A DNA stretch of 64,000 nt from Nepenthes gracilis. Lineage: Eukaryota > Streptophyta > Magnoliopsida > Caryophyllales > Nepenthaceae. Shown here piece after piece: positions 55,701-64,000 of the stretch (position 1 is the stretch's first letter; every line of letters starts with the position of its first letter). Below the pieces are notes generated by a model that saw nothing but the letters and a program-made list of their open reading frames with translations, did no database searches and was not told the DNA's origin. Position numbers and translations under genes: made by a program. Where the stretch lies: NCBI GenBank assembly GCA_033239525.1, contig BSYO01000019.1, positions 7,189,006 through 7,253,005 of the forward strand, written 5' to 3'.

Positions 55701-56716
55701 TGTTGCGTCCCGGGTCCGCGGTTACCGTACGGATTGGGGAGCCTTCGGATTCCTTAGCACACGGCGGCGTTGATCGAAGGGTCCGGTCTCCGTCTCTATG
55801 AACCTGGACCTGTACAACACAAACCATAAATAAGAGGTCAGGGGTCCGGCAGGATTTCTCCCACCGAGGCCGCTCCGACGCTCAAGTGAGCAAATTTTTG
55901 CAATAAACGGAAATGGCGCACGCTAAGGGCGGTGCGCGGATGAATGCTGTAAAAGCGTAAGAGATGCTCGTGTGGTGATATGGAGAATGCAGTGAGCAGG
56001 TGGTGGAAGGCCTGGCTTCCTTGGTACACCGCAATAGGTGGCTGACTTTCCCTTAGTCTGAGTAGACGTGGGATGAGTAATCGTGGGCTTGCTCTTGCTA
56101 TGCGGAAGTGAGTTTACCCTCAGTTCCAGTTCGTCCCTTTCTTGGGATTAAGTGGAGAAGGAGGAAGCTCAGAGCTGGTTGAGCTTGATCTGGAATCAGT
56201 ATTCAGCCAAAAGAAGATGAAGAAGAGATCGGGGGAGAAGAAGAAGATCCTTTTGTTCTGCGGGGCGTGAGGACCCTTATAGGCCTCTCCCCGTTGGACT
56301 CTGGGCACCAAAATTCCCGTTGCTAGGGCTACCACGCCGCTGGTCACTGTTGTGGACCACCGGTCATGCCGGTTGCCCTTTTGCCGTGGATGGCACGCTT
56401 CTGAGCGTTGCCGGCCACGCCCGATTTTTCCCCTGAGCGAGGATTCGTTGGCTGCCTGCAGACGGCAGCGAGAGCCGTTGGCGCTGTACCAGCCACTCCT
56501 CTATTGGCTACCCTTTTCGCCTCTTCGCCAATTTTCCGGCAAACGCATTAAATGCGTTGCAGGGCTCCGTTGTCTTTTGCCAGCATGGGCACTGCACGCG
56601 TCTCTTGACCACTGGGCCGGGCTGACCATTTCATGTGGGCCTTTGGACCTTTCGCGGGCTACGGATTCCTTCATGGGCTTGGCAATTCTTCATGGGCCAG
56701 GACATGGGACCTAACA
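55701..56716 (-). repeat. 5' LTR of E9
   Basis: In plus orientation TGTTGCGTCCC ... GGGACCTAACA, 1016 bp, followed by AGTAC. Partner of 49394-50401. Confidence 0.9.
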
Positions 56717-57265
56717 AGTACGTATGAGTATTTAAAGTAATAAATACTCAAAGAAACGAAAAAAATCGACTACAAAGAAAAGAAATTTAGGATGTACTTT
56801 CCTTGATTCCAAATTTACTAAGAATTTTCTTTGAATTCACCTCAAATGACCTTCCCTAGTCCTCTCTCTCTCCTTATCTTCTTTTTCTCTCTCTTCACTT
56901 AAAATTTAGTAAAAAATGACAAAAAATCAGTCGAACGTAACTTTTATAAAAAATTGGGATACGTGCACTTGACAAGCACGTATCGGGCACCGCAATAAAA
57001 CATTGTGACACATAAGCGTCACTTCAAGCCTACATCAAGTGCGTGCAATCTATTAAAAGTACACATGAGCCCCCTCGAGTATATATTAGATGTTAGCAAT
57101 CTGCCAAAGGTGTGTACAAACTCTGGTCAAGAGTCATCAGGCACGACCTCTTGTCTAGAACACGCAAGTATGCATGTCAAGCATCATTTGGCCGATCCGA
57201 TTCAAAGTTGATTTTGATCCAATATTCTCATTGACCTTAAGTCTTCCTCTTCTAAACTCAATTTA
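56717..57265 (-). repeat. 5' LTR of E7, piece 3
   Basis: Resumes after the AGTAC duplication and matches 35390-35895 (CTTGATTxCAAATTTA, TAACTTTTATAAAA, ACTCAATTTAA). Homology stops at 57265, about 40 bp short of the LTR end ACCTTACA. Confidence 0.8.
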
Positions 57266-58586
57266 ACTTTGCATATGACCGCCTTTACCTAAGCAATTGT
57301 AATGCAAATCCATATGATACTTCACATGTAATGTACATAAAATCATCAACAATTTAACAAGGTTACAAATCTAAATCTCCACCAACAAAACCCATCTCAA
57401 GTGTAGCTATAAGCTCTCAATTTAGATTGGGCATTCGTAATTATATTCCTGAAGCATGAATTAGACATAATACAGCAAATTGCATAACCTAAAGATCAAC
57501 TGGAAATTGTCAAGGTGGCAAAGTTTATCCCAAATCATAAAAATCTAAGTCCAATTTGCAAAAGCTGCGAACAAATTCTTCACATATATAATGAATCCTT
57601 AAATTTTAACATTTCAAAAAACACAAATAGTGTCATTTTGCATCTCAATCCTCAATTAAAAGAGAGCACCGATTGAAAACGAATTCTTAAAAGTGGAAAT
57701 TCATTCCTCATATGCCTTTGTTAAGTATTGAAAAACATGCTCTGATACCATTTATACCACGACTAAGATGATAAACATAAATGTATAATCCTTGTTATAG
57801 TGAAAAGACATGACGATATTAAACCTTTACTCATATATCAAATCAAATAACCTAAAATCAATATTGAACTATCAAAAGATAATAAAAGGGATTTTGCTCT
57901 GCATCTTTGATGCCACATTTGTCGATTCAAGATTATCAAAAGATAAATATGACATCAAACGTAATCATCGTGGAGTTATACAAAACTTCAATAACGAATC
58001 ATTAACATAAGAAATATAATCCATCTTGAGAAATTTAATCAAGTTCGCTGCAACTTGACCTCTAATACTGAACTTGCTCATTATACATATGTAATTCATA
58101 TCACGCATTATCAACAATGGTACAAAACATTAATTTGATGAACTGATCCTTAGCCATGCTGCAATAATTATATAAACTCAGATGTTTACAAAACACTAAA
58201 TTTGTTATCCTTACAATAACAACAATAAAATATTTAATTAAACATATAAACCTACGATCCTCCCCACATGACCCCGTCAGTCCAAATTTTCATAAAGATC
58301 AAACCTGCTAATCCAAAATAGGTGACAATATAAGATGATCCAAATACTCAATAAGTAAATAAATGACAATGTACTAAATATGAGCATGTTAAACATGAAA
58401 TAATAAATTATGAGTAAACAAATCAAAGTCCAAATAATCAGTTCAGCCCATATAAAGGTTGCACACCTGCGTTTTGAAAAAAATATCCCATTTAATAAAA
58501 TATATAATATATTAATTTATTAATTTTAATTAAATGATGTAATTATATATAATTAGTTCAGATATATTAATTATTTATAATTATTT
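57266..58586. other. Unassigned AT-rich region with a minus-strand primer-like site
   Basis: No coding sequence recognised. On the minus strand ATGGTATCAGAGC (57754-57742) is a perfect initiator-Met-type primer site, so 57760-58580 may be an LTR of another minus-strand element and 57266-57740 its leader. I could not find CA/TG ends or a partner LTR. Confidence 0.4.
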
Positions 58587-58900
58587 TGATGGGTCTGCTG
58601 TAGCTATACTGGCCCAATAGTTAAAGAAGGCCCAAATCTTAAAAGGCCCAAATGCGCGCCCGACAGTTAATGCCAACATTAACCGATTAAGGCACAAGCA
58701 GGTGGCCAATTTACGCTCAGGATGGTCAATTCAAGCATTGACCGTAACCACTATAACAACAGACCCAAAAATAAAAAGGCTTTTCACGGGCCTGGCCTAT
58801 TTTCGCCCATGCTCCAGCAGGCGATTAGCAATGGCTCTTTTTCAAACTCTGCGCCTTCAATAAATCTAACCAACTCCAAAAAATGACGTTGACAAGATCG
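58587..58900 (+). repeat. Possible start of another Tat-type LTR
   Basis: TGATGGGTCTGCTGTAG at 58587 resembles the E5 LTR start TGATGGGTATGCCTGTAG, and both continue with GGCCCAAATC and a GATGGTCAA word. It runs into the assembly gap, so the rest is unknown. Confidence 0.45.
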
Positions 58901-59000
58901 NNNNNNNNNNNNNNNNNNNNNNNNNNNNNNNNNNNNNNNNNNNNNNNNNNNNNNNNNNNNNNNNNNNNNNNNNNNNNNNNNNNNNNNNNNNNNNNNNNNN
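58901..59000. other. Assembly gap (100 N)
   Basis: Exactly 100 N, a conventional size for a gap of unknown length. The sequences on the two sides (Tat-like LTR, plastid DNA) need not be adjacent. Confidence 0.98.
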
Positions 59001-59073
59001 GCGCTTTTGGGGAGAGGAAAGGCTCCTTTTTTGAGGATACTCCCCAGGAATGAGATCCGGTGGAGGCGGGGTG

Positions 59074-59146
59074 GGGCACTGTGGCTCGGAGGATTAGAGC
59101 ACGTGGCTACGAACCACGGTGTCGGGGTTCGAATCCTCCTCGCCCA
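59074..59146 (+). pseudogene. trnR-ACG: Plastid-derived trnR-ACG, damaged
   Basis: The anticodon arm ACGTGGCTACGAACCACG is intact, with anticodon ACG. The acceptor 5' side has an extra base (GGGCACTG for GGGCxTG), and the T stem has lost one G and one C (GGGGTTCGAATCCTCC). 73 nt instead of 74. The losses are in homopolymer runs. Not expected to function in the nucleus. Confidence 0.85.
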
Positions 59147-59741
59147 CAACCGCCCCAAAGGGAAGGACCTTTCCCCACAGGGGCAGGAAAATCATGATCG
59201 GGATAGCGGACCCAAAGCTATGGAATTTGGGTGTGGGTCTTTTGTCGAAATGGAATGGGCCTTACTTTTTTATTATTATTACGTCTTATCGTGAATGGGG
59301 TAAAAAATATAGTATGCCCCGCTCATCAAGATATTTTTTTTACGCCCGTAACTCTTCCTCGGCCCGGGCTTGGGCGAATAGCGAGCAAGTACAAGTATTA
59401 GTAGCATAGCAAAAATGCGTTCCTCGTCATTAATATGTTTTATGTTTGCTCGCGGTAATTGTAGCCTCTCGGGAGAATCGATGATCGCATCTTGGATGCC
59501 TTTTGCTACATACATCCGATAATTCTTAATTGGCTAGTTGTAAATAGCCCCGGGACTATGGAACAAAGGATTATCCGGACCTACACCGAGGTATTGACGG
59601 CGATTCTCAAATATCGCGAGCAGAATGTGATACGATGAGATAGAATACAATAGAAACAAAGGCAGAGGCACGGGTTACCTACTCTTAGCAGTCAAAGCGA
59701 GCCCTTTCATTCTGAATTAAAGAATTGGGAATGAATCAAAT
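59147..59741. other. Plastid trnR-trnN spacer
   Basis: Recognisable plastid intergenic DNA (AGCGGACCCAAAGCTATGG, GGGCTTGGGCGAATAGCGAG, CAAAGGATTATCCGGACCTA). No gene; ORFs here are incidental. Confidence 0.8.
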
Positions 59742-59810
59742 CTCCCAGTAGGATTCGAACCTACGACCGATCGATTAACAGCCGACCGCTCTACCACCGG
59801 CTATTGAGGA
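59742..59810 (-). pseudogene. trnN-GUU: Plastid-derived trnN-GUU, damaged
   Basis: On the minus strand TCCTCAATAGCC at the 5' end, GTCGGCTGTTAATCGATCGG around anticodon GTT, and GTAGGTTCGAATCCTAC as T arm. About 69 nt instead of 72: bases are missing from the D arm and the 3' acceptor strand (CTGGGAG). The anticodon stem pair next to the loop is altered (AATC for AACC). Confidence 0.85.
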
Positions 59811-60143
59811 ACAACGGGAGATTCGATCTCATAGAGTTCAATTCCCCGTTCTAAACCCATGACCAATATGAGCTATGAGCTCGAAGCTTCCTTCGTAACT
59901 CCCGGAACTTCTTCGTAGTGGCTCCCTTCCATGCCTCATTTCATAGGGAACCTCAAAGTGGCTCTATTTCATTATATTCCATCCATATCCCAATTCCATT
60001 CATTTAATATCCCTTTGGTGTCATTGACATAAGAGATTTCGTTTCTAGTCTATCTCTTTATATTTCTATATATGGAAAGTTTAAAAATCATCATATAATA
60101 ATCCGAGAAAAGAAATTGGAATACAAAAGAAAAAGGGAGGTTT
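59811..60143. other. Plastid trnN-ycf1 spacer
   Basis: Conserved plastid spacer (CCATGACCAATATGAGCTATG, CTATCTCTTTATATTTCTATA) leading to the ycf1 start. Confidence 0.75.
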
Positions 60144-63100
60144 GTGATGATTTTTAAATCTTTTCTACTAGGTAATCTAGTATCCTTATGCATGAAGATA
60201 ATCAATTCGGGTCGTTGTGGTCGGACTCTATTATGGATTTCTTACCACATTCTCCATAGGGCCCTCTTATCTCTTCCTTCTCCGAGCTCGGGTTATGGAA
60301 GAACCAACCGAGAAAAATATCAACAACAAATAACCAGGTTTATTATGGGACAGCTCATGATGCTAATATCTATCTTTTATACGCCTCTGCATCTAGCATT
60401 GGGTAGACCTCATAGAATAACTGTTCTAGTTCTACCCTATCTTTTGTTTTCATTTCTTCTCGAGCAATCACAAACACTTTTTTGATGATGGACCTACTAC
60501 CGGTATTTCAATGCGTAATCTCGAGAATTCAATATATATTCTTGAATAATCTCATTTTTCAATTATTCAACCATTTTTTTTTACCAAGTTCAATGTTAGT
60601 GAGATTAATCAACATTTATATGTTTCAATGCAATAATAAGTATTATTTGTAACAAGTAGTTTTGTTGGTTGGTTAATTGGTCTAATTTTTTCATGAAATG
60701 TCTTAGATCAGTATTAGTCTGGATATGGCAAAAAATTCGATTAGATCTACTGTACTTATTCAATCAAATAAGTACCTTGTGTCGAAATTGAAAAATTTTA
60801 TGTATTTTTTTGTATCGAATCTTTAGTATTCTCTTATTTCTTACCTGTGTTTACTATTTAGGCGAGAATGCCGTCACCTATTTTACTAAAAACTGAAAGA
60901 AATCGTAGAAGAAAAGAAAGAAGGGAAAGTAAGGAAAAATTGGATCTAGAAATAGAAGGAACTTACGAAATGAAGAGCACTAAAAAGGATTTAGCGACGA
61001 AGATCCTTCTCATTTTGCTTTTTCAAAGAAAGGAGGATCCGGCCCAAATTGATGAAAAGAAAAGATACAAGTGAATGGAAAGGACAAAAGAAAGAATGAA
61101 TTCCCCTTTCACTTAAAAGAAACATGTTCTAAAAATAGTCCAACTTTTTATCTAGATGAAAATCAAAAAAATTGAAGTTAGAAATACTTAAAGACGAAAA
61201 AAATGTTTTTGGTTTGATGAAAAACCCCTTGTGACTCCTCTTTTTGACTATAAACGATGGAGTCGTCCATTCTGATATATAAAAAACAATCGATTTGAAA
61301 ATGCTGTAAAATGAAACGTCACAATATTTTTTTATACATGTCAAAATGATGGAAAAAAGAATTTCTTTTACATATCCACCCCAAGTTTATCAACTTTCCG
61401 GAAATGATACAAACAAAGACTCCTTTGTATACAACAAAAAAATTCTTCTATGATGAATCAAATAATTATGATTATTGGGTTTATACCAATGATGAAAAAG
61501 GAATAGCATAAGAAGCGAGTTTCGAAATAGAATCGAAGTCCTAGACACAGGATTGCTTTTTCGTATGTACTCGAAAAAAAGAATCGATTATGCAATGATA
61601 AAACGAAAAAGAATACTTGACTAAAAAAATATGATCCTCTATTAAACGGACCCTATCGTGGAATAATAAAAAACTCTGTACTCCTTAATGAAACTGCAGT
61701 CAAAAATTCAATAGATCGAATTTGGATAAATAAACTTCATAGTATCATTCTTAATCATTATAATTGCCACACATTTGAACAAAATTAAATACTAAAAAAT
61801 CATTATCAACAGAAATTAGTTATTTCCTTATTTTAATCGATGAATTGGTCGGAGAATCAACATCCATTTTAAAAGGAATTTTTTATTTCCAAAACAAAAA
61901 CAAATTGATTCAAAAGGTCGAGAAAAGTTTTAAATTTTTTATTCGATGAAGTCGAGAACTGATTCCATCACTCAAAGAACTATAACAAAAATTATTGGAA
62001 AAAAAGAAATCAGTAAAAAAGTCCCCCAATGGTCATACAAACTAATCGATGATTTAGAACAACAAGAAAGAGAAAATGAAGAAGACGTGGCGGTGGATCA
62101 TCAAATTCGCTCAAGGAAAGCTAAACGTGTCGTTATTTTACTGATAGCCAAGGGAATACAGATAATTATTCTAATACCACGGATGCGAATAATCCCGATC
62201 AAGCAGATGAAGTGGCTTTGATACGTTATTCCCAACAATCGGATTTTTCATCGAGACATAATCAAGGTTCTATGCGTGTTCAAAGACGTAAAATCGTTAT
62301 TTGGGAACCGAGTCAAGCAAATGTCCATTCCCCTATTTTTTTAGACAAGAATAGACAAATCTAATTTTTTCTATTTTGATTTTGCTATTTTCAACTAATA
62401 AAAGGAATTTTTAGAAAGAAAAATACCAAATTTTTAATTTCGAATTATACGGAAGAAGAAAAAAAGATGGAGATAAAAAAGAGGAGTACAAAATAGAAGA
62501 GGAAAAAGAAAAGAAAAAAGCACGCATAGAAATAGCGGAAGCCTGGGATACCATTCCATTTGCTCAAGTAATAAGAGGTTCCATGTTAGTAACTCGATCG
62601 ATTCTTAGAAAATATATAATATTACCTTTATTTATAATAGTAAAAAATATTAGCCGTCTATTATTACTCCAATTTCAGAGTGGTCTGAGGATATAAAGGA
62701 GTGGAATAGAGAAATGCATGTTAAATGCACCTATAATGGTGTTCAATTATCGTAAAAGAATTTCCTAAAATCAAGAAGCGAGACGGTGTTCGAGATAAAG
62801 ATACTATTTCCTTTCTCATGCAAACCTTGGCATGATCTAAGATAAGACCTTCTCGGAGAGAACCAATGAAAAAGAAAGAACAAAAAAAAAAGAAAATTTT
62901 TGTTTTTTTAACTGCTTTGGGGAATGGAAACTGAACTTCCTTTTGGTTCTCCCAACGACCTTCCTTTTTTGAACCCATTTTAAAAGAACTTGAAAAAAAT
63001 TCAAAATTTCGAAAAGGTGTTTTCTAGTTATAAAAATTTTCAAAGAAAGAACAAAATTTTTTTGAAAGGTCCCAAATGAAACAAAAATGGATTCTCAACA

Positions 63101-63293
63101 ACCTTATACTATTTAGAAAAGAAAAACTGTCAAAAGTAAATCCAATTCGAGTATTTGGATTGAGAGAAGATTCGAGTGAAATAAAAAAAGAAAAAGATTC
63201 TAGAATCAATAATCTGATTATTCCTAAATCATCCATTCAAACCCGATCTATGGATTGGACAAATTTTTCACTGACAGAAAAAAATGACAGTTG
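60144..63293 (+). pseudogene. ycf1: Plastid-derived ycf1, 5' part, broken
   Basis: ycf1 (TIC214) encodes a large plastid inner-envelope protein. The start [20 protein letters not shown] is intact, but the frame is lost 22 codons in at an extra G (TCGGGTCG). Later pieces are readable in different frames: [14 protein letters not shown] out-of-frame text, [20 protein letters not shown] (about 60385), [20 protein letters not shown] (about 62020), [19 protein letters not shown], and MDWTNFSLTEK (about 63250). Large internal losses are absent, so roughly the first 3.1 kb of a gene usually over 5 kb is present. It continues past the inverted-repeat boundary into the single-copy part, so it derives from the full-length plastid copy. 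It ends abruptly at about 63293. Confidence 0.9.
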
Positions 63294-63334
63294 TCTTATT
63301 TGTACGTTTAGTTAATGTTCCATTTTTAGTTAAT
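63294..63334. other. Junction filler between ycf1 and matK
   Basis: About 40 bp including a direct repeat of TTTAGTTAATGTTC (63307 and 63327). It matches neither gene as far as I can tell, and may be filler from end joining. Confidence 0.5.
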
Positions 63335-64000
63335 GTTCAAAGATACTTTCATGCATTATGTTAGGTATCAAGGAAAATCTTTTGTGGCTTCAAAAGGGAC
63401 ATCTCTTCTGATGATTAAATGGAAATATTACCTTGTCAATTTTTGGCAATGTTATTTTTCCCGTGTGGTCTCAACCAAGAAGAATCTATATCAATCAATT
63501 ATCAAATCATTCCCTGGACTTTATGGGTTTTCTTTCCAAGTGTGCGACTAAATCCTTCCGTGTGGTACGGATTCAAATGTTCAAAAATCTTTTATCATAG
63601 ATAATGCTATTAATACGTTCGATACCTAGTTCCAAATATTCCTATGATTGGATCATTTGCGAAAGAAAAATTTTTGTAACATATTTGGACATCCCATTAG
63701 TAAGCCGGTATGGGCGATTTATCGGATCGATATTATTGACCGATTTGGGCGTATATGCGAAAGTCTTTCTCATTATTACAACGGGTCTTCAAGAAAAAGA
63801 GTTTGTATCGAATAAAGTATATACTTCCAATTTCTTGTGCTAGAACTTTGGCTCGGAAACACAAAAGTACTTTTGCGTACTTTTTTGAAAGATTAGGTTC
63901 AGAATTTTGGGAAGAATTCTTTATGGAGGAAGAAAAGTTCTTTCTTTGATCTTGCAAGGGATTCTTATACTTCACGAGGTTCTATAGAGGACGTATTTGG
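63335..64000 (+). pseudogene. matK: Plastid-derived matK, 3' half, broken
   Basis: matK encodes the plastid group II intron maturase. The piece starts in the middle of the gene ([20 protein letters not shown]), continues [19 protein letters not shown], NAINxFDT-type text, ISKPVW region ([10 protein letters not shown] out of frame), [40 protein letters not shown], and runs off the window at a sequence matching FYRGRIW. The conserved C-terminal maturase domain X is included, but at least five frameshifts prevent translation. The gene is on the plus strand. In plastomes matK lies in the large single-copy region, far from ycf1. Confidence 0.9.

Larger units (their letters stand above)
49394..56716 (-). 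mobile_element. E9: pol-less Tat-type derivative with intact ends (AGTAC duplication)
   Basis: LTRs at 49394-50401 and 55701-56716, TSD AGTAC at 49389-49393 and 56717-56721. The minus-strand primer site TTGGCGCCGTCTGTGGGAA (55700-55681) and polypurine tract (minus, 50420-50402, AATGGGGGCTAG) fix the orientation. The 5.3-kb interior holds only a short gag start (55629-55570) and then two plus-strand (antisense) ORF units, 50690-52450 and 52835-54832. Gag and pol are otherwise deleted. Structurally it is a LARD-like derivative of a Tat element that kept its antisense cargo. Confidence 0.9.
34533..57265 (-). mobile_element. E7: Tekay-type chromovirus, minus strand, with three nested insertions
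   Basis: 3' LTR at 34533-35933, polypurine tract (minus GAGGAGGAAAA, 35944-35934), pol 39990-35985, gag 41094-40080, primer site 41123-41111, and 5' LTR starting at 41129. The 5' LTR is split into 41129-41202, 47810-49393 and 56717-57265 by the insertions at 41203-47809 and 49394-56716. Its last 40 bp or so are missing at 57265. A plastid fragment sits in RT (38766-39250). Without insertions the element would be about 8.5 kb. The Tekay assignment rests on the C-terminal sequence after integrase. All coding parts are dead. Confidence 0.85.
59001..64000 (+). other. Large NUPT (plastid inverted-repeat/SSC region joined to matK)
   Basis: Plastid DNA in plastome order from upstream of trnR-ACG through trnN-GUU into ycf1 (59001 to about 63293), then a jump to matK (about 63335 to the window end). 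Coding parts carry many single-base indels and substitutions. CpG sites are largely kept (for example GACGGCGATT and ATATCGCGAGC near 59600), unlike in the NUPT at 38766. This suggests a younger insertion, or sequence error. Confidence 0.9.

Noticed and set aside
58784..59158. ORFs spanning the N run
   Set aside because: They are read through the assembly gap and are meaningless.
59001..64000. Genuine plastid genome segment with active genes
   Set aside because: ycf1, matK and both tRNAs are broken, and the gene order jumps from ycf1 to matK. Misassembled plastid reads remain possible and are raised as a finding.

Overview
The window is repeat-packed nuclear DNA from a land plant. Nearly every recognisable stretch is an LTR retrotransposon, or a nuclear copy of plastid DNA (NUPT). 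I found no intact host protein-coding gene. The plant assignment rests on plant-specific retroelement lineages (Tekay/Del-like chromoviruses, Tat-like Ty3/gypsy with a second RNase H, Ty1/copia) and on plastid trnR-ACG, trnN-GUU, rrn23, ycf1 and matK sequences. I cannot name the species.

Layout. 1-3712: 5' end of a minus-strand Tekay-like element (E1) inserted in the 5' LTR of E2. 3713-10904: E2, a plus-strand element with about 2.6 kb LTRs and a decayed 2.6 kb interior. 10899-12891: a probable solo LTR related to E7. 13085-14250 and 32237-32990: the two halves of a dead Ty1/copia pol gene (E4), split by E5. 14251-32236: E5, a Tat-type element with a GTAAT target-site duplication (TSD), decayed gag-pol in sense and a long antisense ORF between pol and the 3' LTR. 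E5's 3' LTR is itself split by E6 (24061-31658), an element with gag but no pol. 34533-57265: E7, a minus-strand Tekay chromovirus with gag, protease, RT, RNase H, integrase and chromodomain-like tail, all broken. E7 hosts three later insertions: a rearranged NUPT in its RT (38766-39250), a composite insertion in its 5' LTR (41203-47809, TSD CAAGT), and a 7.3 kb Tat-type deletion derivative (49394-56716, TSD AGTAC). 57266-58900: unassigned AT-rich DNA, then a possible Tat LTR start. 58901-59000: a 100-N assembly gap. 59001-64000: a large NUPT running trnR-ACG, trnN-GUU, 5' part of ycf1, then jumping to the 3' part of matK.

How the parts relate. The nesting gives a relative order: copia, then E5, then E6; and E7 before the NUPT, the composite insertion and the Tat derivative. 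All pol genes are dead (stops, frameshifts, lost catalytic residues), so no element here could move without help in trans. The most interesting theme is a gene carried antisense to gag-pol in Tat-like elements. Its product has an N-terminal domain resembling the family annotated as putative gypsy-type transposon (Transposase_28), a coiled coil and a short conserved C-terminal module. Full or partial copies occur four times here, and two of the three Tat-type carriers have lost pol while keeping this ORF.
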